From Plasmopara viticola (taxonomy: Eukaryota > Oomycota > Peronosporomycetes > Peronosporales > Peronosporaceae), in NCBI GenBank assembly GCA_001695595.3, contig MBPM02000013.1:682001-746000 (forward strand): DNA of 64,000 bases, written 5' to 3'. The notes under the pieces are model-generated. The model had not been told where the DNA came from and ran no database searches. It was given only the letters and a program-made list of their open reading frames with translations. Within the stretch, counting starts at the first letter, position 1; each line of letters starts with the position of its first letter. Below, in pieces: positions 11,901 to 24,150 of this stretch. The translations under genes were made by a program, and so were the position numbers.

Positions 11901-14900
11901 CCGTGTATTGCGAGCCTGGTCGAGGATACCATATAAATACTTCTTTATCATTATACATCACTGTACGTGATAGGTCACCTTGACCAGTACTGTTGAGAAT
12001 AACTCATCTTTCATCGAGAGTCAATATAATCTCGCGCTAAAACGTGCCTAAAGTTGCTTCTTGCTTGAATTTATCGCTCTCCAAAGCCTTAAAATGAGAT
12101 ATGCACGTATTATCTTTGTCAAATGCGCCACAAACTCAGTTTAATACAGATTAAATCCCAATTGTGACATAAAGTAGCGCATTGTATGCTCGACGCGATG
12201 ATGTGTCATCCAAAACTTTTTGCTGTCCTGGCTCGTACCTAATTATCATTTGTACTCAGCAAAAAAGGAGAAATATCTGGTTTTCTCCTGCATAAGGCGA
12301 GATGAATGTGTTGCGGAGCATGAAAAAGTAATAGTCGCGAATAACTAAAGTCTTGTATTAAACTTTAAGCTTGGCAAGAGTATAATTTCTCATGAATACG
12401 GTCATGGACAGGAGAAGTTTCTAATACTTGAGCCACCAAGATTGAAATGCAATCTCTCGATTTAAACTACTAGTACCAATGTACTGCCAAAGAGATATTC
12501 GACGCATCACAGGCGTCACTAAAAGGTTGTTTGAATCCGTCACCGCCAAGATCACCGTCTAAATAGACCTACACTAATTTTGTGAAGCGCCTCTTTGCGC
12601 TATATATTTTTATTCCCATTGTGTGCTCTTCGTTGAAATTTTAAAGAATTTACTAAATTCTGCTGCGTAATTTTCACTGTACTTGTGTAAGTTATTAGCT
12701 AGATCGAGCCAATCCTTTAGTAAAACACAATAAAATTGACCTTAGCGAAATGTTTTTCAAAGCCACAATTTCCAATCCTCAAAGATTATTCTTTGGGCCA
12801 AAATTTTTCAATTTTCTTCACACGTTTCACAGGGTAGCACAAACTGAATCATTTCTTTCCGTGACAGAACAAAGCTTTGCTAGAAATTATAAGGATGTGA
12901 TATAATGTAGATCGTTTTGCATCACAAGCAACCCTGTGATCGACAAGAGGTCCTTTCCCGCAAGGATGATTGACAGATCAACATTGTGTGCACTGCCAGA
13001 TGTGTCAGAGCTACCGAACTTTGATTAAAGCTACTTCATCGTAGATAAATAATACCCGGTGCATCGCCGGGTCTAGGGGAATATGGCTTGTATCAGCCTT
13101 ATGGGCAGAGTACGTTACGCCTTTGACCAGAAATTCTGATAATTTTGTGCATACTCTACGCACATGAGCTGTTCGGGGAGTGACCATCGAAACCCTCTCC
13201 AGTAGAAAAATTAGATACGAAATTGGCCTCGTTTCAGGAGCATTGGCCACTGTCACGAGAGCAGTGTGAGCTTATAAATATTTTCTTTGCCAAAAAAGCA
13301 CAGTGCGAATATTGAAGTCATGCACTCGTCATCGTTTTTATTTGTGCACAACAACTGAGCAAACGCGACAACTTATGCATAAGTTGAACTTGCACAAAGC
13401 ACCAGTCCGAGGAAGATTTTATAACGATCGGGTTCATGCTTAGAGTGCGCAGCAACTTCAAATGAGGGGGTCAAAATACACAACATATCAGTAAAATATT
13501 TAATGGAAGTGGTTGGTGATACCACAAGCTGCTCGTTCGACTATTTAATTACACCACCGTTTCGACACTTACTGTCTTCAAACGAGATGCTCCTTGACGA
13601 TATATTTTTAGATCTGCTTATGGCCTCTAGGCTGGCTTCACAGACAATCTAGCGCCAGTATTTGAGGTCATGAGTATAAAAAAATCATGTTTATATCGAA
13701 AATGTGCCTATAAGGCCTCAAAGTTTTAAGTCCTCGGCTGCTTGTTAAGCATTTATGGGCTCCGTCTCACCCTTGAAAAATTAAAGCCGTTTTGGGTTAA
13801 CCCGTGCCGTATTTTAGGCCTAGCCAACAATTCGCTTGTTTTGCGCTTTTCACAAAACTTTTGCTGGATAAAAGATGTTGCAAGGAGAGTTAAAACCAGG
13901 ATGCTTACGACGGCATCGGGTAATTTCTTCGGTAGGTTTCCCATCTGACCTTTTTAAGCAAGGCAAAGGTGTTGAGCGTCCTTTGCAGGGCTTTTTTATC
14001 GTGCGTTAATACAACTCGATGAAGACGGATATGAGCGGGTTATATCGCTCTAGGCCAGCCAGCTTACGACTGACGAACTAAATTATTTTACTTTGTTTGC
14101 CATCAAGAACCACTAGTAAAGCTCGGAGCGGTTTTTAGCCCTTTTTGGCGCTGTGGACGGTGAAAAACACACCCACTTGTCTAAACAAATGGCTAGATTG
14201 TCGCAGAAATTTACTTTCGCGTCGAGGCAAAGCTTGGCAAATTTAAGGTGTTTGAAAGGAAGACAGCTTTAAAAGAAGCAGGCTCGCCAGGCAAACTTAA
14301 ATACTGCCAATCTGAAACTCAGGGAGCAATGTTTCATCGTAAACATAGATGTCAAAGCCAAGTGGCTGTTCTTCTACAGTGTCTGGCGAACGTATTGTTA
14401 CGTGTGGGCAGACGACCTGCTTTAAAAATAGGAAAGATTTGGCAGGCGCAGTCCAGATTTATCTTCCAAATGACCAAGACATAAAGCATAAACCGTAGCC
14501 CACAACCTAATTCTTTTGCAGAGCCCGCCAATTACTACAAGCTGTTGGAATGTTTAGGCGCGAATTTGTCTTTTGCTTGTCAGTTGAAAACAAGAAACAC
14601 GCATGATATCGTTTGTGTGCCATATCACCGAGATAGCGCATTTGATATCTGTTGAAGTTAGTATAACTGAGATACAAACAGCAAGAGCGTTTATGGATTC
14701 GGTAGCTTATAAGCATGACTTTTGGACTAATACGAGCTCAAATAAGGACTCGTGATTTACATCTGGATTCGACAAATGCTGCTACAATAATTGGGCGCCA
14801 ACATGCGAATATCGAGAGCGGATCATCCACATATAGATTGTCAGACAGATCGAATTGACCGTATTCACAAATACACAGTGCACAGTATTAATAAGGCATA

Positions 14901-17463
14901 TGATGGCGAACGTCAAAATCATGGGGCTGATACGGTGAGACGATCAGCCGCAGCATGGCGACTGTACTCCTTATCACTGGTAAGGTCGTGCAGGGGGACG
15001 ACATTTCACAAAATTTCGCGGGGATTTCAACGAATTATGTGCGTTTTGGGCTCCTAATCATCGGAAGCCTTGTTGTAAGTTTTATATGACATGTTGGGTG
15101 TGGTAACATCGTCTCGGGTAGCGCAATAGGGTCACGCATCCATAATGCTGGGCGCTTCGAGCTACCGGATCCCACTACAAACGTAGGCGACTTCTTGACA
15201 TCGTTTTACTCCTTAAAGTTCTCGCAATAGAGCGTGAGGCCGTTTATTTGATTGTGAAGCTCATGGTCACACGGCTAAAAAGTCCATCTCTTGAGAGAAA
15301 AATGCCTTGATGTCAGGCATTCAATCTCAAGCGCACGTTTGGTTGCGCAGATGTCGTCGCTCCTTATAAGAAAGGCGCAAGGCAATGGCGAGAACGTCCT
15401 TCTCCGGAGTTCCTCGAACGACAAGAATAGTGGCATTGTACAATGTGAGGCAGAAGCTCCTTTAAGGACATTAGGGGCTTTTTGGTGAATTGGCGTAAGA
15501 ATCACACGTTAAAGCTCGTGAGAGCCATTCGAATAGCTTCAGCATGATTGCTCAATGGCGTGACATTAATTAAAATATGCATAGGGTCAGGTTCGTTGTG
15601 ATTTGTAATCCGAAGCAACGGAAGCATCGTGTATAAGACGGCTTTTGGCTTTGCGTCGGGGTATACTAAGAGCGACCTCGTGCTTGTACTCAAAGCTTAT
15701 AGTAAGCGCCTGTCGTGGCATTGTGCTGATCCGAGACATCTTGAAGGTAAATTGTCGCCGATCCACCAAATCTTTAAAATCAAATTTCGTCTAAACGAAG
15801 GTCCTTTTATACATGTTAAGCGCAAAGTTGTCTTCGGGAGTCTTTGTGGCACTCAAATTAGATGAGCGAACCTCTCGGCGCCAAGACCCGCATCCGTCAG
15901 GTAGTACCGATCGGATGGTTCATTCTCTTTTTTGAAGAATCTTGTTCAAAGATTGAGTGGGTCTCCTAAGAGACCAAAATTTAAGTCGTTACTCGGAGGC
16001 AGGAGAGTCACGATGGCTCAATTCCACTGCATTAGTGACCTTGGCCGCCTGACTCACCCCAAGATGAAGTTTCTATCCTCGGCTTTCTTATAGCCGTGAA
16101 GCTCCCTTGTCCTTTTAGGTGAGCCCTTTCGCGTGGCTTGTGTGTCTGATGACAAGTCTACAACTTTATGAGGCGTTTCACGAGCGATGGCGCATTCTTG
16201 ACAGCACTGTCACTAACCTGACATTTCTTTGTAGACCTGGCGAGCGATGAGCTAGGTAAGTGCTCGTCGGAGCGCCCTCAATGCTCCTCATGTTTATCGC
16301 TCGATGGGGCATACCGGGCACAAAAAAGCAAAAACGTTAGGGTTCTGCGCTTATGACATAGATGCAGCCGTTGTTGCAGGCTTAGCCAATGACACAGAGC
16401 CAACCTTGATACAGGGACAACTTTAATTGCCGAAGCGACCTACTTGAGATTCATTTGGTTGTTTAAGAATAACCCAACCTAGTGGCGGTTTGTTTTATTA
16501 TCGTTGGGATCATCCCAATTTTGTGTGGAGAAGTAAAAAAGAGCATGAGTAATATTCGTCTTTATTGTTTTGGATGTGACTAAAACCTTGGTGGAGGAGG
16601 ATTGTTATCGTTCCGCTTAACAAGAGTGCACGGCATCGGTTTGCAGTCTGAGCACCAAAATGACCCAATTCTGATCTTTAATATGCGTCACGACCGGATT
16701 CTGGACGGCCGTCGTAAGCGGTGAATCCTAAACAACACTCTGGTTCTATAGTTAGCCACTGTACATGGCGAGGGAAAATACTAGATACCTGTATAAAATA
16801 CGGCCTTAAAGGTTGAGGCAGTGTACGTGTGATCTGTGACAAGCGGAAATGTAAGCGTCATGGAAAAAAATAGCATCATATTACCCAAAAGCTCATCGGA
16901 TAGTAAGGGCGTTTTTATGCTTTGCAAAAAGGTCTGGGGACTTTGTGCAAACGAAGGAATATTTGCGCGCAAACACGGCACGTGTTGCGGCAAGAGGGCT
17001 ACAATGCATCAGAGAAAGACCACATTCGAAATCGTAGACTTGTTAATCTTGAGCCAAACACTAATTTACATGTTAAATTGAGCATAACTCTGATCGTAAG
17101 CTTCAAATTTGCGTATTATTATTTCTTAAAACTATCATTATATCTAACATGCAGTGACACAATCGATCATTACGACGAAATTCTATATGTATTTAACGTC
17201 GTCTGGCAACGCATGAAGATATTGACCAGGCTATATACTGTCATCGTCTTTGACTGGTCATACAATAAGAAGCGGGACAAATCCAGTAGAACGTTGGAGC
17301 TTTTTCATGCAAGTAGTAGCTCTAGTGTTGAGACCTGCTCGATTTATTGGAAATTATGCTGCTACGTAGAAAAACACAGTGAAAAGCAGGACACATTTTG
17401 ATCAATTGAGCTAAAAAGTTTGTAATTGATTTAGTTGCTTAAAGCAAAGACACCAACCAGAAT
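8975..17463. other. Long gene-poor stretch
   Basis: No gene could be supported over about 8.5 kb. Many short frames of 60-160 codons occur on both strands. The longest is at 16922-17401, and another at 15502-15693 (minus) reads like a protein piece. None has a recognisable domain, and neighbouring frames look like one sequence broken by shifts, as in old transposon or effector remnants. A small tandem duplication (AGGCTTATA twice) lies near 9282-9303. The last 60 nt hold the 3' end of the minus-strand gene that follows. Confidence 0.45.
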
Positions 17464-19369
17464 TTACGCTGTAGTCGGGTATGTTTTCTGGCTATGCTGT
17501 TGTTTATGACCAAGATGCTGTTCTTGAAGAGTCAGAGACAACATGCGGAGACGCTGGAGTTCCTCCTCCAGAACAAAACCTTGCTTACGCTCGTCCAGAT
17601 AGCGTATCTGAAGCTGTCCATATCGGTGCCGCAACTCATCGTTTTCTTCCGACAAACACTCTATTTCTAAAATTCGGTGTCGAGCCTCACGATCCGCTGC
17701 GTTAATCAGCGAATGGAGAGATTCATTGGTTGCTGTCAATGCGTCAACCTTCGTATAAAGCTGTCGCTATACACGCGACAAACACAGTTAAGATCCAGTT
17801 GATACTTACAAGAGCTTGAAATGTACCATTTCGTTGTCCCGGTCCTCACTATCGTTGCTGTACCCGTTTAAAACAAACAGCAGTTGTCAGTCTAGATATA
17901 CATAGCCAATTATGCGACGTACAAATTGATTTTTTGACGCTTGAGCTCATTTATTTGTGACGGAATGACCAAAAGTTGTTGTTGCTGCTCCTGTAGCACG
18001 CTGATGATTTGCTTAAGATCGTGCTGTTGCCGGATGAGTGAGGCAATCGTCTGCTGCTGTTGCAGATATTGGGCAGCCGAAACGGTAGAGAAGCTTTGTG
18101 GTGGCTTTACAAGACAGCAATTAGTCGAAAGGATTTGCTCCGTCGGTGAGTTTTGTTGCGAAGAAGTCGGAGTGAGCGCAACAGCAAACTCATTGTCAGA
18201 AATTGCCGCGTCCATCATGGATACTGCGCTGCTGCTGGTGCTCGTTAGCGCATAGGCACCAGCAGAGGCTGCGACAGCGGCAGCCTTTGCCAAAGTATTC
18301 GAACTGTTCGTTGCTCGCAGAACTTGGAAGTTAGCACAATCCTGTTGCTGTTGTAGAACCCCCTTTGAAGTTGCTGCGTCCACAGCTTTGATACCCTCGC
18401 GAGTAGGACTTTCACTTCGTCGTCGAGACCGACGAATGCCTGACGACTTTTGCAGGCGAGACATCGAACGAGTAGCTCGCTTTGGCTTTACACGATGTCC
18501 AATGTTGTCAGCACTGCGACTGAGCTGAACATTTTCCAGCTGAAGTGGCATTGCAACTGAAGTTTCTTCGGTCGACGTTGTAGTGACAAAGCAACGATCA
18601 TAGAACTGTCTCTTAAAGCCATAGTTAGTGATGTTCAGCTCAAAGACTTTTGGCATAACTTACGTCGTCGTCGTTCATTCCAGAGGTTGGCGAGTCCGAT
18701 GCCAATTCAATGATCGTAAAGCGTCCACGACGTTTGATTCTACAATGGACCAAAACCCCACCACCAAAAAGTCAAGAATAGGCATTCGCGCGCTTTGCGT
18801 ATCACCACAAATAAAACTAAGTAAAAACGATGACAAACCGGCGAGGCCGCGGTGCCATTTTCTTAGGAGACGAGTTCTTCCGACATGGCGAACCTGGGAC
18901 GGTCGGCACACTAGGAATTGATGGAACCGATGCCTTGCTTCCAAGATCGCCCGCAGATGCTGCCACCTACAACCGCATACACATTGGTATTAAAGCCATG
19001 AAGTTGAAAAAGGTCAAGTGGCCGCACCTCGGTGGTGACAGTAACTGCAGCTTCTACCGGCACCGACTCGGTTGGCTGCGAAAGCGGCTTCTCGTTCGTC
19101 CGAGTGGGCTCCATCGTTCTATTGTTGCAAGCACTTTTATTACTACCACTGCTATTTCCACGCTGCTGAGTACGCGCAGAGTGCAGTTGCATCGATGCCA
19201 CTTCGCTGCAATTGCCGGTAGGAAGCACGGGCGTGTCGTCGGAACCATTTACTGCGTCATCCAGCAACGTGGGCGACAACATTTGCGCCGAAGACGGTGA
19301 GCCAGGAATGATTTCAGTGATGGTAAAGCGACCCTTTTGCTGGACTCGCTTGCACCGCAACTTGGTCAT
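17464..19369 (-). CDS. Coiled-coil, Gln-rich protein with two RFTI motifs
   Basis: Six exons on the minus strand: 19369-18981, 18910-18839, 18739-18664, 18605-17923, 17857-17827 and 17766-17464. The introns are 70, 99, 58, 65 and 60 nt. All phases agree, giving 517 residues. Intron 3 has a good donor (GTAAGT) and a CACTAAC branch-like site. The last intron uses GTACAT; the nearby GTAAGT breaks the frame. The motif KGRFTI occurs at residues 12-17 and RGRFTI at 158-163, each followed by an acidic/hydrophobic pair. A basic Ser/Arg segment, Ala-rich and Gln-rich stretches and a C-terminal coiled coil (from about 418) follow. R-F-x-V/I is the known docking motif for the CCT domain of OSR1/SPAK kinases. 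Two copies suggest, but do not prove, binding to an STE20-type kinase. A further 5' exon is possible. Confidence 0.7.
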
Positions 19370-20946
19370 CCTCTGGCTGGCAGCGTCGACCTGCCAGATA
19401 GTAAAGTGCTTGCTTGCTTGACCAAAGGGCAGACAAAACTTTTAGAATTTCTAAGAAAAAGCTGAAAGTTGCTCTTCGATGTGACGAGCAACATAACAGA
19501 GCAAGGTCACGACCAGTCTCAAAGTCTTTCTTTATGCTGCATCCTTCGTAGCGAATTTGATTGCGCTGAATGGTAATGGACAAAGGATTGGGCCCAAGTT
19601 TCGGTAGTATGCCAACGTGAGAGACGCAAGCTGCATTGCAGTCGACAGCTGTGTCGTACGTAATCTTAAGGTTTTATAGGTAGTGCGAATTGTGGCTTGA
19701 CGATGATAGCAAGGGTTGTGGCAGTGACGAAGCGACAAAGGTTACCTAAAGACCGTGTGTCTCATGCGAGGATAACACTGCAATACCCGAGCATCTCAAA
19801 ACCTCGAGGACTACAAGTTGCATATGATTTAAAATAATTTGATACCAAATTAGTACACCTACATAGGGATGGTAATAAGCTTTGCTGAAAGTAATACCTA
19901 GGGACTAGCCATTCGAGTGAGTAATGATTCGCTATCATTCGAGGCGATACAACGAGGAGAGTGCTGTGCGTTAATGATCGCGCTCGGGCATATATAATTG
20001 AGCAGGATTGCAAACAATGCAAGCAATGGACTGCTAGAGCTTTATTTTCAATTTCTATAAGCGTTAAGCAATCGAGTGGCAACGTAGCGAACTCATGGCA
20101 ATCGATCCGCTGTGCTTTTGCCACATTAATCAATTGGAGGCAACGTTTTAAAAAAGTTTGATTGCCACAAGCGCTTAATTTATCTAAGGAATCGAAAGCA
20201 TCTATCTAAAGTATGTGCCTTTCGTTAAGTAAGCAGCGACGTACCGAAGCGACTTATTCTGATTGACGTTCAAAATTTCCTACACATTACACAGCAAGAA
20301 GACGCCTTTCAAAAATGATAATAACTGCCGAAAACGTCACATAAGCGCAATAGTTACTTGAAAGTTGCGTGGGCCCCTCAGCGAATCTAAAATTATGCAC
20401 GTCAGTTGAAGTGCCGTGATCGCTCAAGACCACGGCGCTTGATTGAGAAGCAATGTTGTCGTTTTAAAAAGAATGTTTTTTTTGTAAATTAAGCTGTCAG
20501 TTTGGTGGGAGCTAATATCAAAGGGATTTATTTTTGCAAAGAGATTGTATCCGGATTCCGATCACGGTATGGCTTTTTTTCGGTCTGTGCTTACTCAACT
20601 ATCACACACACATTTCGGGTGCGGGTTGGCGGGGCAGCTACCACTTTTTGGGTGCGATTGCTATTCAAACTACCTCGATTTCAAAAACAACCAGGTTCAC
20701 CAGATTGTATGTTGGAATTTCTCTAAATCGTCAAGCCAAAAAGTATTTCTAAAATGACAAAAGGGATTTCATTAACAATTAAAAGAATTTTCGCGCCCAT
20801 CGCTACTTTTTGAAAGTAAATTATGCTTGCCTAACAATATTGTGCCGTGTCTAGTTTTTAAAATTGCTGGAGCGTCTAACCAATTCGACGTCTTGAGTAA
20901 AACTCTTGGCTACAAATAGTTGATAGTCTTGCACATAATTCAACCT
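19370..20946. other. Intergenic stretch, no gene seen
   Basis: Only short overlapping frames are present. At about 20610-20665 the sequence GGGTGCGGGTTGGCGGGGCAG resembles the SINE body near 8807 and may be an old fragment. The first part probably contains the promoter and perhaps an upstream exon of the minus-strand gene ending at 19369. Confidence 0.4.
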
Positions 20947-21405
20947 CTAGCTCGTGCAGATAACAATCAGCGCTACAACCGTTGCAAGAAAGGTCAACGA
21001 GCAAACTGTGGCAAGCACAGGAAACCTGTGCTTGCGGTCGGTCACTTTAACGAGATGGTTTAGCGGCTCTGCCCCATTGGCAGGCACCTGAGGACTTACT
21101 CGATGCACCATAAAGAGGCTAAAATTCTGACATACGCAACAAATTTATTACTTTCGGTCCGATCAAAGATATTGTTGATCTCAGCGTACCCAATTGTCAG
21201 GAAAAATATTTGTGTCGACCAAAGGTAAAATTTCGTTTGCTTGATCCCAACTCTCGAGCGCTGTCCGCTTGCCTATTATAAATTCTGCGTCTTGTCGATT
21301 GCGGCATAACTTTTGATATGGACAATCATTTGGCTTTACAATCGTCACACAACAACAAACTAGCACCAGCAGCGTTTGAGGCCTTAAGCCTCTACATCTT
21401 GCCAT
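20947..21405 (-). CDS. Small spliced protein with signal peptide and C-terminal membrane helix
   Basis: Two exons on the minus strand, 21405-21190 and 21126-20947, are joined across a 63-nt GTACGC...CAG intron in phase 0, giving 131 residues. The ATG at 21405 is followed by a basic start and a hydrophobic stretch (TLLVLVCCCVTIV), typical of a signal peptide. A Cys pair follows (C28 and C34). Near the C terminus a 20-residue hydrophobic run (VLATVCSLTFLATVVALIVI) is preceded by basic residues and followed by only CTS. The predicted form is a single-pass membrane protein with an extracellular or lumenal domain of about 80 residues. Without splicing, the frame stops two codons after the donor. 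No family is recognised. The gene is head-to-head with the helicase gene, 143 nt apart. Confidence 0.6.
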
Positions 21406-21548
21406 TTTGAGGCCAATTTTCGAAACGACGCAATAAAGAGGCTACATTATATTCCGATTGGTTAAAATTAGCTGATTCGACGTTGGTGGCCACCATTCCG
21501 CATTCTCAAGTTTACCGTTCGCATCACGTAACGAAAGCAACTGGAGTG
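21406..21548. promoter_or_regulatory. Shared divergent promoter region
   Basis: Only 143 nt separate the ATG of the small membrane protein (minus) from the likely ATG of the helicase (plus), so both transcripts must start here or nearby. No known element was identified. Confidence 0.4.
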
Positions 21549-23746
21549 ATGGTCACTTGCGCATTTTCGGACGCCACAGCGCCGCATCAGCCCATGCTTG
21601 ACCTTGTGGCCATGAGGAAGATTGAGGAAGAAGAGCGCAAGGAACGTGTGGAAAAGGAAGCACTTGTGGAAGCAGAAGATGTGAAAGCAACGGGCGAGAA
21701 GATCTTAAAGCTCGACTCACTGTTGGAAAAAGCAAGTCTCTACTCAAGTTTCTATTTTCCAACATGGATTTTCCAACATGGAGAACGCTGCAACTACTAG
21801 TGACGTGGTAGAGTCGGAGACTAGAGAAGAGCAAGCCTTATAGGAAAGCGAAAGAGTCGAACAAAAAACTCAAAAAGGGCGCTGACAAGTTACGCCAGAT
21901 GCAAGGCGATACCTCGCTGGATACGCGTCAGCAGCCTAAAAAGGCGAAATTTGAACAGCCTCGACTTCTTATGGGTGGTACATTGCGTGATTACCAATTA
22001 GAGGGCATTCGGTGGCTTTGCAACTTATTTGAAAACGGCCTAAATGGTATTCTTGCAGATGAAATGGGTCTGGGAAAAACGATTCAAGTCATTGGTCTTT
22101 TGGCTCATCTCAAGGCGCTAGGAGTACGCGGCCCCCACCTGATTGTGGCTCCATTGTCAACACTAATGAATTGGGCGACCGAGTTTCGCAAATGGGCACC
22201 AAGTATGCCAGTTATTATCTACCATGGTACAAAGCAGGATCGGAAAGAAATGCGAAGCCATGCGTTGGACCGCAAGAGGATGAATGATGTGGACTTTCCT
22301 GTAGTCATCTCATCGTACGAAGTCATGATGTCTGATGCAAGATCGTTCACCGGCATGGGCTTTGTATGGAAATACATGGTCATTGATGAGGGCCACCGAC
22401 TGAAAAATATGGACTGCAAACTTGTTCGTGAGCTTAAACGTGGACGGTCAGAGAATAGGTTGTTGCTGACTGGCACGCCGTTGCAGAACAATCTGACGGA
22501 GCTGTGGTCGCTTCTTAATTTTATTCTTCCTGATGTTTTCGATGACCTTGAGCTCTTTGAAAGCTGGTTTTCGTTCACGCCTGATGCCGCTGCTACGGCT
22601 GCTGCAACGTGTGAGTCGGTGGCTGCACAAGATGTGCTTCAGGGTGAAAAAAAAGTCGAAGTAATTGCCAAATTACATGAAATCCTCAGGCCATTTCTTC
22701 TTCGTCGTCTTAAAGCAGATGTGGTAAAGGAGATGGTCTCGAAGACGGAGATTTTTGTCTACTGCAACATGACTGAGATGCAACGAGAGTATTATAACAT
22801 GATTCGCAATGGTACGCTCGCCAAGGCAATGGAAAAGAAGTATGGCAAATATCACACCCGAAAGGTGTTCAACACGAAAACTTTGAGAAATAAAATGAGT
22901 CAAATGCGAAAATGCTGCCTACACCCCTACTTGTTTGATGAGCCTTTGACGGCAAGTGGAGACTTCGTGACGGATGAAAGAATTGTGGAAGCGTCCGGGA
23001 AGCTGAATGTTTTGGATCGGATGTTGTGGCAGCTCAAGCGCGAGGGCCACAAAGTTCTTATCTTTAGTCAGATGACACGGATGCTTGACATTTTAGAGGA
23101 CTACCTTCGTATGCGCGAATACACTTACTGCAGACTTGATGGCAACACAAAATTGATGGATCGAGTGGACCAAATGGAGAAGTTTAACAAGGTTTCTGCT
23201 GGATCAGCCTCAGCGAACGAGAACGACAACGTCTTCGTTTTTATGCTGTCAACACGCGCTGGTGGCCTCGGCATTAATCTAATTGCAGCTGACACGGTCA
23301 TTTTTTACGATTCGGACTGGAACCCTCAACAGGATAATCAAGCCATGGATCGTTGCCATCGAATAGGTCAAAAAAACGAGATCATCGTGTATCGTCTTGT
23401 GACCGAAAATTCATTTGAAGACCGTATGACCCAGCGTGCTTTCGAAAAGCGAAAACTTGAGCGCGTCGTCATTCAGCGTGGAGGATTCAAACAGCGAACG
23501 ACGCCAGCAGAGAGCGCAAAGCTGACCAATTCTGAATTGAAGGAGCTGCTGAAAGACGACGTAGAAATTCGTCAGGGCATCGAAAGCGGCGGCATTGCAA
23601 ATGAAGAATTGAATCAAATCTTGGATCGGGAATTGGTTGTCAAGAGTTTTGTGAAACGCCACCAGGATGAAACAACGATTCCGACAAAAGGTGTAAGCTA
23701 TGAAGTAGTAAGCTACACACCCACACCCATGGAGAGCTATGCATGA
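21549..23746 (+). CDS. LSH/DDM1-type SNF2 chromatin-remodelling helicase, N-terminal region frameshifted
   Basis: The ATPase core is intact from the ATG at 21899 (615 residues to the stop). It shows motif I DEMGLGKT, a DEGH box in VIDEGHRLKN, LTGTPLQNN, STRAGGLGINL and the motif VI region ending CHRIGQ. Its order and the short insert between lobes match the HELLS/LSH/DDM1 group, ATP-driven nucleosome remodellers linked to DNA methylation and silencing. The upstream segment (ATG at 21549) encodes the expected charged coiled coil ending LLEKASLYSSF. Coding character then jumps to the second frame (NMENAATT...) at about 21750-21770, beside a 14-nt tandem duplication, and to the third frame at about 21840. 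An intron 21748-21824 would also restore the frame but would discard the conserved-looking middle part. Either the N terminus is broken or translation starts at 21899. Confidence 0.8.
21754..21781 (+). repeat. 14-nt tandem duplication in helicase N-terminal coding region
   Basis: ATTTTCCAACATGG occurs twice in a row (21754-21767 and 21768-21781). It lies where the coding frame of the N-terminal segment is lost. Its length is not a multiple of three. Confidence 0.85.
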
Positions 23747-24150
23747 AATGTGCTGAATACTGATAGAAATACAGTTTTTTTATACTTTGTAAGCTTATAC
23801 AAAGAATGCTCAAGCGTTTTCACGACTGTCTCGTGCTCTCAAAGGAACGCCAAGAGAAACGCTGAAGGGAAACGACACCAGAAGGCGAATACTGTTGGTC
23901 TCCTTTCCTTCTTTATAGTCAAACACTTGTGGCATTGAACAATTAGACTTATACACACACCAAACAGCAGAATAAACGAGTGCGCACAAGAATCTACAAG
24001 TCAACACTTTCTATTCTACATACGAGACATCGACGTGCTGCGATAACCCTTCAGCTTGTGACGTTCTTGATGGCGACTCAAAATTGACCGCAATGGACGC
24101 CGTGAGAAGTCAAATACCACGATTTAAGCCGATTAAGTGGTTGGCGAAGC
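23747..24150. other. Intergenic, nothing recognised
   Basis: This contains the 3' flank of the helicase gene. Only short frames are present and none looks coding. Confidence 0.4.

Noticed and set aside
16922..17401. 159-codon plus-strand frame
   Set aside because: The first part overlaps another equally open frame and the composition is irregular. No family was recognised and no upstream ATG context was convincing.
17767..17809. GTAAGT donor for the last intron of the RFTI protein
   Set aside because: It is a perfect donor, but the intron would be only 43 nt and the downstream coiled-coil frame is lost. GTACAT at 17826 keeps phase and gives 60 nt.
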